A DNA stretch of 13,329 bases, from the NCBI GenBank assembly GCA_017558545.1, contig JAFYUG010000351.1, forward strand, positions 1-13,329, read 5' to 3'. This document shows, in pieces, positions 1 through 7,193 of this stretch (position 1 is the first letter of the stretch; every line of letters starts with the position of its first letter). Under the pieces are notes generated by a model. The model did no database searches and was not told where the DNA came from. It worked only from the letters and a program-made list of their open reading frames with translations. The stretch is from Oscillospiraceae bacterium (GTDB lineage: Bacteria; Bacillota; Clostridia; Oscillospirales; Oscillospiraceae). The translations under genes and the position numbers were made by a program.

Positions 1-21
1 CGTGACTGAGGGGTAGTTCTC

Positions 22-99
22 TCCCTCCGTCAAAAATCAAAGATTTTTGCCACCACCCTCTGACGAGGGAGGTGGCACGACGAAGTCGTGACGGAGGGA
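22..99. repeat. Cloverleaf-like palindromic repeat element
   Basis: Outer arms TCCCTCCGTCA (22-32) and TGACGGAGGGA (89-99) are perfect inverted repeats. They enclose three hairpins: CAAAAATC/GATTTTTG (31-38 with 42-49), GCCACC-A-CCCTC paired with GAGGG-A-GGTGGC (49-60 with 65-76), and CACGAC/GTCGTG (76-81 with 85-90). The outer stem plus three arms could fold like a cloverleaf. It has no coding potential and resembles the short dispersed MITE/REP-like repeats I recall from Clostridia genomes. The structure is read directly; the family assignment is from memory. Confidence 0.75.
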
Positions 100-160
100 T
101 TGCGCGATATAGCCTTACATCCCCCAAAGTAGTTTCGGCGAAATCGTAGTGCGGTAACAA

Positions 161-197
161 TCCCTCAGTCAAAAATCAAACGATTTTTGACAGCTCC
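161..197. repeat. Partial second copy of the palindromic repeat
   Basis: TCCCTCAGTCAAAAATC at 161-177 closely matches the left arm and first hairpin of the element at 22-49. Here the hairpin is a perfect 10-bp stem, GTCAAAAATC (168-177) with GATTTTTGAC (182-191), around an AAAC loop. The other arms are missing or diverged, so this is a truncated or related copy. Confidence 0.6.
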
Positions 198-204
198 ACT
201 TAGT

Positions 205-292
205 TCCCTCCTCGCGGCATAGCCGCTGCGGTCGGATGCTAAAAACATGCCACTGGCACGTTTTCTTAACGCCCCGACACAAGGGAGCCTTT
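205..292. repeat. Structured intergenic repeat-like segment
   Basis: It contains a small hairpin GCGGC-ATA-GCCGC (214-226). It also contains a larger one: GTCGG (231-235) pairs with CCGAC (274-278), and inside it AAAACATGCCA pairs with TGGCACGTTTT with one mismatch (about 242-264). There is no open reading frame with a ribosome binding site. The dense palindromes and the position next to two other repeat copies suggest another dispersed element; a second copy is not present in the window. Confidence 0.45.
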
Positions 293-317
293 AAACGCAC
301 AAACCTCCCCCTGCTTC

Positions 318-353
318 GTCATTGCGAAGCGCCTTTAGGCGCTGTGGCAATCC
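318..353. repeat. GTCATTGCG...GTGGCAATCC dispersed repeat, copy 1
   Basis: It starts GTCATTGCGA and ends GTGGCAATCC, the same ends as the element at 9943-9975. The interior is a perfect hairpin, AGCGCCT (328-334) with AGGCGCT (337-343), loop TT. ATTGC near the left end can pair with GCAAT near the right end, so the whole unit is palindromic. I recall this consensus as a common intergenic repeat in many bacteria. Confidence 0.7.
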
Positions 354-365
354 GTACCCCCAACT

Positions 366-400
366 AAAAACCCGACCTATGGTTTCCATAGGTCGGGTTT
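366..400 (-). terminator. Intrinsic terminator of the oligopeptidase gene
   Basis: A 15-bp perfect stem (368-382 with 386-400) with a 3-base loop lies just past the oligopeptidase stop codon on the minus strand. It is followed on that strand by five T residues (366-370). The plus-strand side continues into an AT-rich tract, so it may act both ways. Confidence 0.85.
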
Positions 401-413
401 AATTTATTATTCC

Positions 414-2219
414 TTATTCCTCAAAAAGACCGGCCAGTTCGTCAACCAGAGTGCCGAAATATTCAAGAGCATCGTTGACGGGCTTGGGGGAGGACATATC
501 CACGCCTGCAATTTTCAGCAGAGAGATGGGATCGGCGCTGCCGCCGGAGGAGAGGAAACGCTTATAATCTTCAATGGCGGGAGTGCCCTCGTTGATTATG
601 CGCTTTGCAATGGCAACGGCTGCGGAGAAGCCGGTTGCATACTGGAAAACATAGTAGTTATAGAAGAAATGGGGAATTCTTGCCCACTCAAGAGCAATGC
701 CATTGTCGGAAACCATGTCGGGACCGAAATAGAGCTTGTTGAGGGCGTGATATTCCTTGCAAAGCACATCGGCGGTGAGAGCAACGCCGCTTTCGCTGAG
801 ATTGCCCATAATGCGCTCAAATTCGGCGAACATGGTCTGGCGGTAAATAGTGCCCTTGAACTCATCGAGGAACTGGTTGATGAGATATGCCTTGGTGTTC
901 TTATCCTCGGTCTTGCCCAGCAGATAATGCATAAGCAGTACCTCGTTGCAGGTGGAGGCAACCTCGGCCACGAAAATAACATAGCTGGCGGTGCAAACGG
1001 GCTGAGCCTGAGTGCTGAGATAGCTATGGAGAGCATGACCCATTTCATGAGCCAAGGTGAACATGGTGGAGAGATTATCCTTATAGTTCATAAGAACATA
1101 GGGATGGGGACGGCCACCGCCGGTGGAGTAAGCGCCGGTGCGCTTGCCAATGTTTTCGTAAACGTCTATCCAGCGGTTTTCAAAGCCCTGACGGAGCAGA
1201 GCCACATAGTCATCGCCCAAAATGGAGAGGGCATCCAAAATGGTGGCCTTGGCCTCGTCAATGGGAATTTTCTTGGCTGCGTCCGCAACGATGTAGGGAT
1301 AAACGTCCCACATATGCAGCTCCTCCACATTGAGTAGCTTTTTGCGGAGGGCAACATATTTATGCATCTTGTCCAGATTATTGTGGACAGCGTCTATGAG
1401 GTTGTGGTAAACCTCGGGGGGGACCTCCGTGCGGTGGAGGGCGGCTTCAAGGGTGTTGGGATATTTTCTGGCCTTGGCAAAGAAGCGCAGCTGGTTGAAC
1501 TGGGCGTCCACTGTGGCGGCAATGGTGTTCTTGAATTCGCCGAGTCTGCCATAATAGGTTTCAAAAACCTTCCGGCGGAAGTCGCGGTCGTTGCTTTCAA
1601 GAAGGGAAGTGAGAGTGCCGTTGGTGAGGGGGTGCTCAACTCCGTCGGCATCGGTAACGCTGGGGAAGGTCAGCTCAGCATTGCGGAAAATGCTGCCGAT
1701 CTGGTCGGGAGCGGTACCCATCTGACTGGCGGCGGCAAGCATCTGCTCCATCTCGGGGGAGAGGGTGTGCTCCTTCATGCGGCGCAGCTTCTTGATGGGA
1801 CGGCGATAAACTTCCAGCTCAGGCTCCTGAGCGAAGAACTCTTCCAAAACTTCATCGGGAATGGCCATAATTTCAGGGTTGGAGAATGCGGAGGCGCTAT
1901 ATGCGTTGATGTGGCTGGTGCGAGCCTTGCTGATAAAGTCAAGATAATGGCTGTTGGAGGTGTCCTGGTCGCTGCTGCAGCTGGCATAGCGGTGCAGGCG
2001 GCCTATGCGAATAGCCAGTTCATCCTCAAGACGCATATATTCAAGGAGCACGGCAGGGGAGGAGCCAAGCTTGCCCTTGAATGCTTCCAAACGGGCGGGG
2101 AACTCCTTCTGAGCCTCATATTCGGCCAGCCATGCTTCGTCATTTTCAAAAAGATCGCTGAGATCCCAAGTGTCCTCCACGGGAACTTCACAGCGCGCAA
2201 GTATCTTTTTTGCTTCCAT
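414..2219 (-). CDS. pepF: Oligoendopeptidase F (M3 family zinc metallopeptidase)
   Basis: This is a cytoplasmic zinc peptidase that cleaves short peptides, probably in peptide recycling. Starting from the ATG at 2219 it is 601 residues, the usual size for PepF of family M3. The zinc site is visible: HEMGH at residues 391-395 (within TLAHEMGHALHSYL), with the third ligand in VAEVAST at E419. The C-terminal GIALEWARIPHFFYNYYVF segment is also typical of the family. No signal peptide or membrane segment is seen. The start is set by GGAGGT at 2227-2232, seven bases upstream of the ATG; an in-frame GTG at 2234 overlaps that site and is not a credible start. The gene has its own promoter and terminator and is divergent from the response regulator. 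Family assignment is firm; the physiological substrate is unknown. Confidence 0.95.
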   Translation of the reverse strand: MEAKKILARCEVPVEDTWDLSDLFENDEAWLAEYEAQKEFPARLEAFKGKLGSSPAVLLEYMRLEDELAIRIGRLHRYASCSSDQDTSNSHYLDFISKARTSHINAYSASAFSNPEIMAIPDEVLEEFFAQEPELEVYRRPIKKLRRMKEHTLSPEMEQMLAAASQMGTAPDQIGSIFRNAELTFPSVTDADGVEHPLTNGTLTSLLESNDRDFRRKVFETYYGRLGEFKNTIAATVDAQFNQLRFFAKARKYPNTLEAALHRTEVPPEVYHNLIDAVHNNLDKMHKYVALRKKLLNVEELHMWDVYPYIVADAAKKIPIDEAKATILDALSILGDDYVALLRQGFENRWIDVYENIGKRTGAYSTGGGRPHPYVLMNYKDNLSTMFTLAHEMGHALHSYLSTQAQPVCTASYVIFVAEVASTCNEVLLMHYLLGKTEDKNTKAYLINQFLDEFKGTIYRQTMFAEFERIMGNLSESGVALTADVLCKEYHALNKLYFGPDMVSDNGIALEWARIPHFFYNYYVFQYATGFSAAVAIAKRIINEGTPAIEDYKRFLSSGGSADPISLLKIAGVDMSSPKPVNDALEYFGTLVDELAGLFEE

Positions 2220-2259
2220 GTTTATTACCTCCACTTTAGTGAATTAAATAGCTGCATTT

Positions 2260-2288
2260 ATTGTACCATAAAAAATCCGAATAATCAA
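2260..2288 (-). promoter_or_regulatory. Promoter of pepF
   Basis: On the minus strand: TTGATT (2283-2288), a 17-base spacer, then TACAAT (2260-2265) preceded by TGG, an extended -10. It sits about 40 bases upstream of the ATG and back to back with the response regulator promoter. Confidence 0.7.
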
Positions 2289-2303
2289 CTGCCTTTAATC
2301 CAC

Positions 2304-2332
2304 TACAAATGTTGAAAAACTCATGCTATAAT
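2304..2332 (+). promoter_or_regulatory. Promoter of the response regulator gene
   Basis: A perfect TATAAT (2327-2332) is preceded by TGC, giving an extended -10. The -35 at the 17-base spacing is weak (TACAAA, 2304-2309), which fits a promoter driven by the extended -10. A TTGAAA at 2312-2317 is too close to serve as the -35. Confidence 0.6.
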
Positions 2333-2399
2333 TTATCCATGTAATTCAAAAAAGCTTCGGAAAAGTCAAGTTTCTAATTAATGGAAGGAGATAGAGGCA

Positions 2400-3086
2400 A
2401 TGCTCAAGCCGACGGTAATTGTTTGCGATGCCGAGCGCGATGTTCGCGCCAACATCAAAAGCTACCTCCACGGAGATAATTACGAAGTTGTGTTGACTCA
2501 GAGCGGAGAAGAGCTTTTAAATGGGCTCACATGCCTCAATTGCGACATTGTCATTATGGAAAGTGTCCTTCCCGACAGGGACGGATATGAGCTTTGCAGA
2601 GAGATACGCGCAAAATGGAATGTTCCCATTATTTTCCTGAGCCGCAGGCACGAAGAGTTTGACCGAGTGCTGGGGCTTAAGATGGGCGCAGACGACTATC
2701 TCGGCAAGCCTTTTTCCCTGCGTGAGCTTTCCGCAAGAGTGGAGGCGGTTTTAAGAAGAAGCAAGGCTGTTATTCTCAGCGATAAAATCAAGCTTGGGGA
2801 GCTGACTATTTATCCGGAATCCTATGCTGTTTCCGTAAACGGCGAGAGCGTGGATATGATTCCCTCGGATTTCAAGCTGCTGCTTTATCTCGCCAATAAT
2901 CTGGGCAAGGTTATAGGAAGAGAAAAGCTCATTGACGCCGTTTGGGGCATAGATGCCAGCGCGTCTCAGCGCAGCATTGATACCCAGATAAAGCGAATAA
3001 GAAAAGCGATTTATCGGGATGATGTGCATTTTGCCATCAAGTCTATCTATGGCGTTGGCTACAAAATGGAGCTTATAGAAAATTGA
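2400..3086 (+). CDS. OmpR-family response regulator with Glu at the phosphorylation site
   Basis: A 228-residue DNA-binding regulator made of a receiver domain (about 1-120) and a C-terminal winged-helix OmpR/PhoB domain (about 128-226; MIPSDFKLLLYLANN, RSIDTQIKRIRKA and YGVGYKM are recognisable). The receiver keeps D10 of the acidic pocket, S81 of the switch and K103 in DDYLGKPF. At the phosphoacceptor position, in IVIMESVLP, the normal Asp is E54 (codon GAA at 2559-2561), and the second acidic-pocket residue is A11. It may therefore be locked in an active-like state or controlled other than by phosphorylation. No histidine kinase is adjacent. GGAAGGAG at 2383-2390 sets the start. Target genes are unknown; the surface-protein gene downstream is one candidate by position only. 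Confidence 0.92.
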   Translation: MLKPTVIVCDAERDVRANIKSYLHGDNYEVVLTQSGEELLNGLTCLNCDIVIMESVLPDRDGYELCREIRAKWNVPIIFLSRRHEEFDRVLGLKMGADDYLGKPFSLRELSARVEAVLRRSKAVILSDKIKLGELTIYPESYAVSVNGESVDMIPSDFKLLLYLANNLGKVIGREKLIDAVWGIDASASQRSIDTQIKRIRKAIYRDDVHFAIKSIYGVGYKMELIEN

Positions 3087-3091
3087 ATTTG

Positions 3092-3125
3092 AAAAAGTCA
3101 TCCTTTTTAGAGGGATGACTTTTTT
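3092..3125 (+). terminator. Intrinsic terminator of the response regulator gene
   Basis: A 12-bp stem AAAAAGTCATCC (3092-3103) with GGATGACTTTTT (3113-3124), loop of 9 bases, ends in a T tract six bases after the stop codon. It separates the regulator from the surface-protein gene. Confidence 0.85.
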
Positions 3126-3373
3126 GCTTTTTAAGAGAAAAAGTAGTATTCTTCCGATAAAAATTTTTTATTACACATTGTTGACAAATTTCAATTGAAT
3201 AGTTGCCACAATTGTGATGTATAGTGAAAGTGTTGTAATAGCACGAGGCTTGCATTAATAAAATTCGACAAAATAACCAATTGCAGGGGTGCGTTGTAAG
3301 CTTGGCATTTTTATTATTAGAGGCTTCGGCTGAAAAGAGGCAACAAAAATTCTTACGGAATGGAGAATGTAGT
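3126..3373 (+). promoter_or_regulatory. AT-rich leader and promoter region of the surface esterase gene
   Basis: Nearly 250 non-coding bases precede the signal peptide gene. They hold a consensus TTGACA (3181-3186) without a good -10 at standard spacing, a 10-bp palindrome CACAATTGTG (3207-3216), a TATAGT (3220-3225), and a possible promoter TTGTAA (3233-3238), 17 bases, TAATAA (3256-3261). I cannot decide which promoter is used. A long 5' leader is likely, but I recognise no riboswitch class in it. Confidence 0.35.
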
Positions 3374-6300
3374 ATGAAAGCAAAGAAATTATTGGCTATC
3401 CTGCTCACCATCTGCATGATGGTATCTGTGTTCCCCGCAGCATTTGCTGCTGATGATGCTCTCAGCTTTGCGGCTGCAAGCAAAACCGAACTGACTCCCA
3501 AGCTTGATGGCAAGGATATCAAGGTCACCAAGTATGAGGCAGTTTACTGCGCAAACTCCAACAGCGCAGAGCAGAAGCTGGCACTGTTCGTGCCCGAAAA
3601 TGCCACCGCCGATTCCCCCATTATCTACATGGTGGATAACTCCGGTTGGCGCAGCGATGCTTATGCAGACGTCCAGAATAAGGTCGCCAGCTTCGGTACT
3701 GAAGTTCAGGAGCTTCCTCCCTTCATGGGCGGCGGAACTCAGGAAGTAGAAGTTGGTAACTATGTCAGCGGCAGCGATACCGATGCTGTTGGCGAATGCC
3801 TTGCAAATGGCTATGTTATCCTTGTAGCCGGTCTGCGCAGCCGCGCTGACGGTCTCACCGGCGAGGAATATCTTGGCCATTCTCCCGCAACCATGGTTGA
3901 TGCAAAGGCCGTCATCCGTTACATCAAGTACAACGCCGATGCTCTGCCTGCAGGTGATGCGGACAAGATCGTCATCACCGGTACTTCCGGCGGCGGCGCA
4001 CTGAGCGTAGTCACTGCCGGTTCCGGTAACAGCGAAGACTACTATGCCGGTCTCTATGAAATCGGCGCAGCCGGTATCACCAAGGCTGCAGACGGCAGCT
4101 ATGTTGACACCCTCTCCGACGATATCTGGGCTACCATCGCTTACTGCCCCATCACCGATCTGGGCAACGCCTGTGCAGCATACGAGTGGCAGTGGGCAGA
4201 GGCCCGCGAGCAGGTAATTGCTGACGATAAGGTTCCCGCCGGCGGTTTCGGCGCCCCTGTATATCCTGAGAAGGATGTGAGAGCAGAAGTTACCGCAATC
4301 CTCACCGCAAACTATGAAGAGTATCTCGATTCCCTGGGACTTGAGGCTGTTTCCGCAAAGAACCTTGAAGCAACCATCATTGCTCTGATCGAAGCCGAGA
4401 TCGCTGAGGCTGTCAAGGAAGTCGGCATCGAGCAGATGAAGAAGGACCTTGACGGTGCTGACTGGCTCGTCATCAATGACGACGGCAGCTTTGAGTACAA
4501 CTACGAGAAGCACCTCTACTGGGTTGGCACTCAGACCGCATTCAAGGCACCCTCTGCCTTCTCCAATGTGGGTATGACCGCATGGGCAGGCAACATGAAC
4601 GAAGATGACCTCTTTGGCACTCGCAGCGATGCATACAGCCCCTTCAATGAGTATGCATGGAATAATGACAATACCGAAAACGCAGTAGGTAAGGATGACA
4701 CCGGTCTCACTTGGGACGAGTACCTTGCTACCGATGCAGGCAAGTATCTCCAGCTCCAGACCAAGATGACCTCTCCCATAGAGTATCTGCTCGATGCAGA
4801 AGACGGCGACAGCGCTCCCTACTGGTATGTACGCTACGGTCTGGCTGACCGTGATAGCTCCTTTGCCGTTGAAGCAGTTCTCAACGCAGCTATGGAGGCT
4901 GATGCATCCATCAAGGATGTAAACTTCGAGTATGCATGGCTGGAAGGCCACGGCGGTGACTACGACGTTCAGGAAGCTTACGCATGGCTGAAGGCCAAGC
5001 TGGCTGCCGATGCTCCCGCAGCTGATACCTCCATGAAAACTGCCACTGTTACCAAGCTCACTCCCAAGGTGGATGGCAAAGCTGTCAATGTAACATGGTA
5101 TGCCGACGATTATCTCACCGCCTCCAACAGCGCAAAGCAGAAGGTAAACGTATATATCCCCGAGAACGCCACCGAGGCTTCTCCCATTATGCTCTATCTC
5201 AACAATGCCGGTTGGATGCAGAATGATTATCCCACCAACACCATTGAGGACGGCAAGGATTATGACGGCACCAATGACAGAGTTGGCGTTGCCCTCAAGG
5301 AAGGCTATGTTGTTGTTTCCTACGGCTGCCGCAGCCGCACCGATCCCGTTGTTGGCCATTCCCCCGCAACTATGACCGATACCAAGGCAGTTATCCGCTA
5401 TCTCCGCGCCAATGATGCTCTCATCACCGGCGATATGGAAAGAATAGTTGTAACCGGCACCTCCGGCGGCGGAGCTCTCAGCGTTATTATTTCCGCTTCC
5501 GGTAACAGCGCAGACTATTATCCTTCTCTCTATGAAGTTGGCGCAGCCGGCATCACCAAGAATGCCGACGGCAGCTATACCTCTACCATCCGCGACGATG
5601 TATGGGCAACTATTGCATACTGCCCCATCACTGACCTTGGCAACGCCTGCGCCGCTTACGAGTGGACTTGGGGCGCAGCTCGTCAGCAGCTTATGAACGC
5701 AGGCGCTCTCAGCTATAAGGGTGCAAGCAAGGAGGAAGTTTTTGCCAACTCCGAAGCTCTCGTAGCTCTCTATGAAGAATACATCAATGGCCTCGGCCTT
5801 GAAAGTGTATCTGACGCAAATCTCAAGAACACCATCATCGACCTGATGAAGGCTGAAATTGATGAAACCATCAAGGAAATCGGCATCGAAAAGATGAAGG
5901 AAGACCTTGGCGGCGCAACCTGGCTGAAGTTCAACGCAGACGGCAGCTATACTTATGACTATGACGCACATTGCGTATGGGTTGCAGAGCAGACCGCTCT
6001 CAAGATTGCTCCCGCATTCTCCAATGTTGGTACCGGTTACGGCGAGTTCATGAATGAGGATAACCTCTTCGGCACTGCTGAGGACGTATATTCTCCCTTC
6101 AATGAATATTCCTGGGGTCTGGACAAGACCGAAAACGCAGTAGGTCAGGATGATACCGGCCTCACTTGGGATGAGTACATGGCCACCGATGCAGGCAAGG
6201 CTCTTGCTCTCCAGATCAAGATGACCAATCCCATTCCTTATCTCCTTGATGCCAAGGAAGGCCAGAGCGCCGAATATTGGTATGTCCGCTACGGTATGGC

Positions 6301-7006
6301 TGACCGCGATAGCTCCTTCGCTGTTGAAGCAGTTCTCAATGCAGCCATGGAAGCCGATGCATCCATCAAGGATAAGAGCTTTGAATTCGCATGGCTGGAA
6401 GGCCACGGCGGCAACTATGACGTTGCAGAGGCCTACGCATGGCTGAAAGATAAGCTTGGCGGCGAGGCAGAAACCGGCTATAGCGACGTTGCAGAAGGCG
6501 CATGGTATGCCGATGCTGTCGCATTTGTCACCGATGCAGGCTATATGAACGGCGTTTCCGCCACCGAGTTTGCTCCCAAGGCAACCATTACCCGCGCAAT
6601 GCTGGCAACCATTCTCTACCGCATGGCCGGCGAGCCCGCTACCGAAAAGGCAGCTGAGTTCAAGGATGTTCCCGCAGGCAAGTGGTACTCCGATGCAATC
6701 GCATGGGCAGCAGAGAATGAAATCGTCAAGGGTTATGGCGACGGTCTCTTCGGCACCAATGAAGCCGTCACCCGCGAGCAGTTTGTAACCATGCTCTATC
6801 GCTACGCCGAATTCAAGGGCGAAGTTCAGGGCGAAGGCGCAGACATTTCCAGGTTCACCGATGCAAAGAGCATTTCCGCATGGGCAGCCGATGCAGTTGC
6901 ATGGGCAACCGAAGAAGGCATCATTCAGGGCAATCCCGATGGCAGCTTCAATCCCAAGGGCACCGCAAGCCGCGCAGAAGCCGCTGTTATGTTTGCCCGC
7001 TTCTAA
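3374..7006 (+). CDS. Secreted SLH-anchored protein with two tandem tannase-like alpha/beta-hydrolase modules
   Basis: 1210 residues. Residues 1-26 form a signal peptide (MKAKK, hydrophobic core, AFA cleavage site). Two homologous hydrolase modules follow (about 37-550 and 555-1030). Each has GTSGGG with the nucleophile serine (S205, S697), YCPITDLGNACAAYEW, a DRDSSF acidic site (D494, D979) and an EGHGG histidine (H526, H1011). The Asp-His distance is 32 residues in both modules. This pattern resembles subtype B tannases and feruloyl-esterase-like enzymes, which cleave gallate or hydroxycinnamate esters. Three SLH repeats (from about 1036, 1095 and 1160 to the end) should bind the enzyme to the cell wall. 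Module 1 has a Gly-rich insertion of about 20 residues near 115-140. GGAG at 3362-3365 sets the start; an in-frame TTG at 3281 would put the signal peptide inside the protein. The substrate is inferred, not proven. Confidence 0.88.
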   Translation: MKAKKLLAILLTICMMVSVFPAAFAADDALSFAAASKTELTPKLDGKDIKVTKYEAVYCANSNSAEQKLALFVPENATADSPIIYMVDNSGWRSDAYADVQNKVASFGTEVQELPPFMGGGTQEVEVGNYVSGSDTDAVGECLANGYVILVAGLRSRADGLTGEEYLGHSPATMVDAKAVIRYIKYNADALPAGDADKIVITGTSGGGALSVVTAGSGNSEDYYAGLYEIGAAGITKAADGSYVDTLSDDIWATIAYCPITDLGNACAAYEWQWAEAREQVIADDKVPAGGFGAPVYPEKDVRAEVTAILTANYEEYLDSLGLEAVSAKNLEATIIALIEAEIAEAVKEVGIEQMKKDLDGADWLVINDDGSFEYNYEKHLYWVGTQTAFKAPSAFSNVGMTAWAGNMNEDDLFGTRSDAYSPFNEYAWNNDNTENAVGKDDTGLTWDEYLATDAGKYLQLQTKMTSPIEYLLDAEDGDSAPYWYVRYGLADRDSSFAVEAVLNAAMEADASIKDVNFEYAWLEGHGGDYDVQEAYAWLKAKLAADAPAADTSMKTATVTKLTPKVDGKAVNVTWYADDYLTASNSAKQKVNVYIPENATEASPIMLYLNNAGWMQNDYPTNTIEDGKDYDGTNDRVGVALKEGYVVVSYGCRSRTDPVVGHSPATMTDTKAVIRYLRANDALITGDMERIVVTGTSGGGALSVIISASGNSADYYPSLYEVGAAGITKNADGSYTSTIRDDVWATIAYCPITDLGNACAAYEWTWGAARQQLMNAGALSYKGASKEEVFANSEALVALYEEYINGLGLESVSDANLKNTIIDLMKAEIDETIKEIGIEKMKEDLGGATWLKFNADGSYTYDYDAHCVWVAEQTALKIAPAFSNVGTGYGEFMNEDNLFGTAEDVYSPFNEYSWGLDKTENAVGQDDTGLTWDEYMATDAGKALALQIKMTNPIPYLLDAKEGQSAEYWYVRYGMADRDSSFAVEAVLNAAMEADASIKDKSFEFAWLEGHGGNYDVAEAYAWLKDKLGGEAETGYSDVAEGAWYADAVAFVTDAGYMNGVSATEFAPKATITRAMLATILYRMAGEPATEKAAEFKDVPAGKWYSDAIAWAAENEIVKGYGDGLFGTNEAVTREQFVTMLYRYAEFKGEVQGEGADISRFTDAKSISAWAADAVAWATEEGIIQGNPDGSFNPKGTASRAEAAVMFARF
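3482..6463 (+). repeat. Internal tandem duplication of the hydrolase module
   Basis: The segment from about 3482 to 5020 and that from about 5036 to 6463 encode homologous modules. Matching blocks include GHSPATM, AVIRY, TGTSGGGALSV, ATIAYCPITDLGNACAAYEW, DDTGLTWDEY and RDSSFAVEAVLNAAMEAD. In the block 4853-4918 versus 6307-6372 the 22 codons differ at six synonymous positions and no amino-acid position. Confidence 0.9.
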
Positions 7007-7043
7007 AACCTTGTTAAATTAATTTCAGCATATCTGTTCCCAA

Positions 7044-7089
7044 AGGGAAGGGGGGCTGCGTGGCAAGACGCAGCTCTCCTTTTCTCTTT
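7044..7089 (+). terminator. Intrinsic terminator of the surface esterase gene
   Basis: A long GC-rich hairpin: 7044-7061 pairs with 7068-7085 (core GCTGCGT with ACGCAGC, extended by G-C and G-U pairs), loop GGCAAG. The 3' arm runs through CTCCTTTTCTCTTT. It lies 37 bases past the stop codon. Confidence 0.8.
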
Positions 7090-7121
7090 GTAAAGAAAGT
7101 CTTAATTTTTGCCCAATGCCC

Positions 7122-7164
7122 TTGACAAATGCATTATTTCGGTGAAAATGAATAGTGATATACT
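7122..7164 (+). promoter_or_regulatory. Promoter of the AI-2E-type permease gene
   Basis: Two overlapping possibilities: consensus TTGACA (7122-7127) with GAAAAT at 16-base spacing (7144-7149), or an extended -10 TGATATACT (7156-7164) without a good -35. The ribosome binding site GGGGAG follows at 7183-7188. Confidence 0.5.
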
Positions 7165-7193
7165 ATGAAAAGAAATCGGAAAGGGGAGAGCAT

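Noticed and set aside
1..413. Possible CRISPR array or tRNA gene suggested by repeats and a cloverleaf shape
   Set aside because: The repeats are not regularly spaced and have no unique spacers. The cloverleaf lacks a CCA-adjacent acceptor, T-loop (TTCRA) and anticodon-loop features of a tRNA.
669..2315. Two long plus-strand frames (669-1337 and 1362-2315) opposite pepF
   Set aside because: Both are shadows of the peptidase coding sequence without recognisable domains or ribosome binding sites.
3389..6406. A 1005-codon open frame antisense to the surface esterase gene
   Set aside because: The sense frame has a signal peptide, catalytic motifs and SLH repeats. The antisense frame has no ribosome binding site or recognisable domain and is a by-product of sense codon bias that avoids TTA, CTA and TCA.
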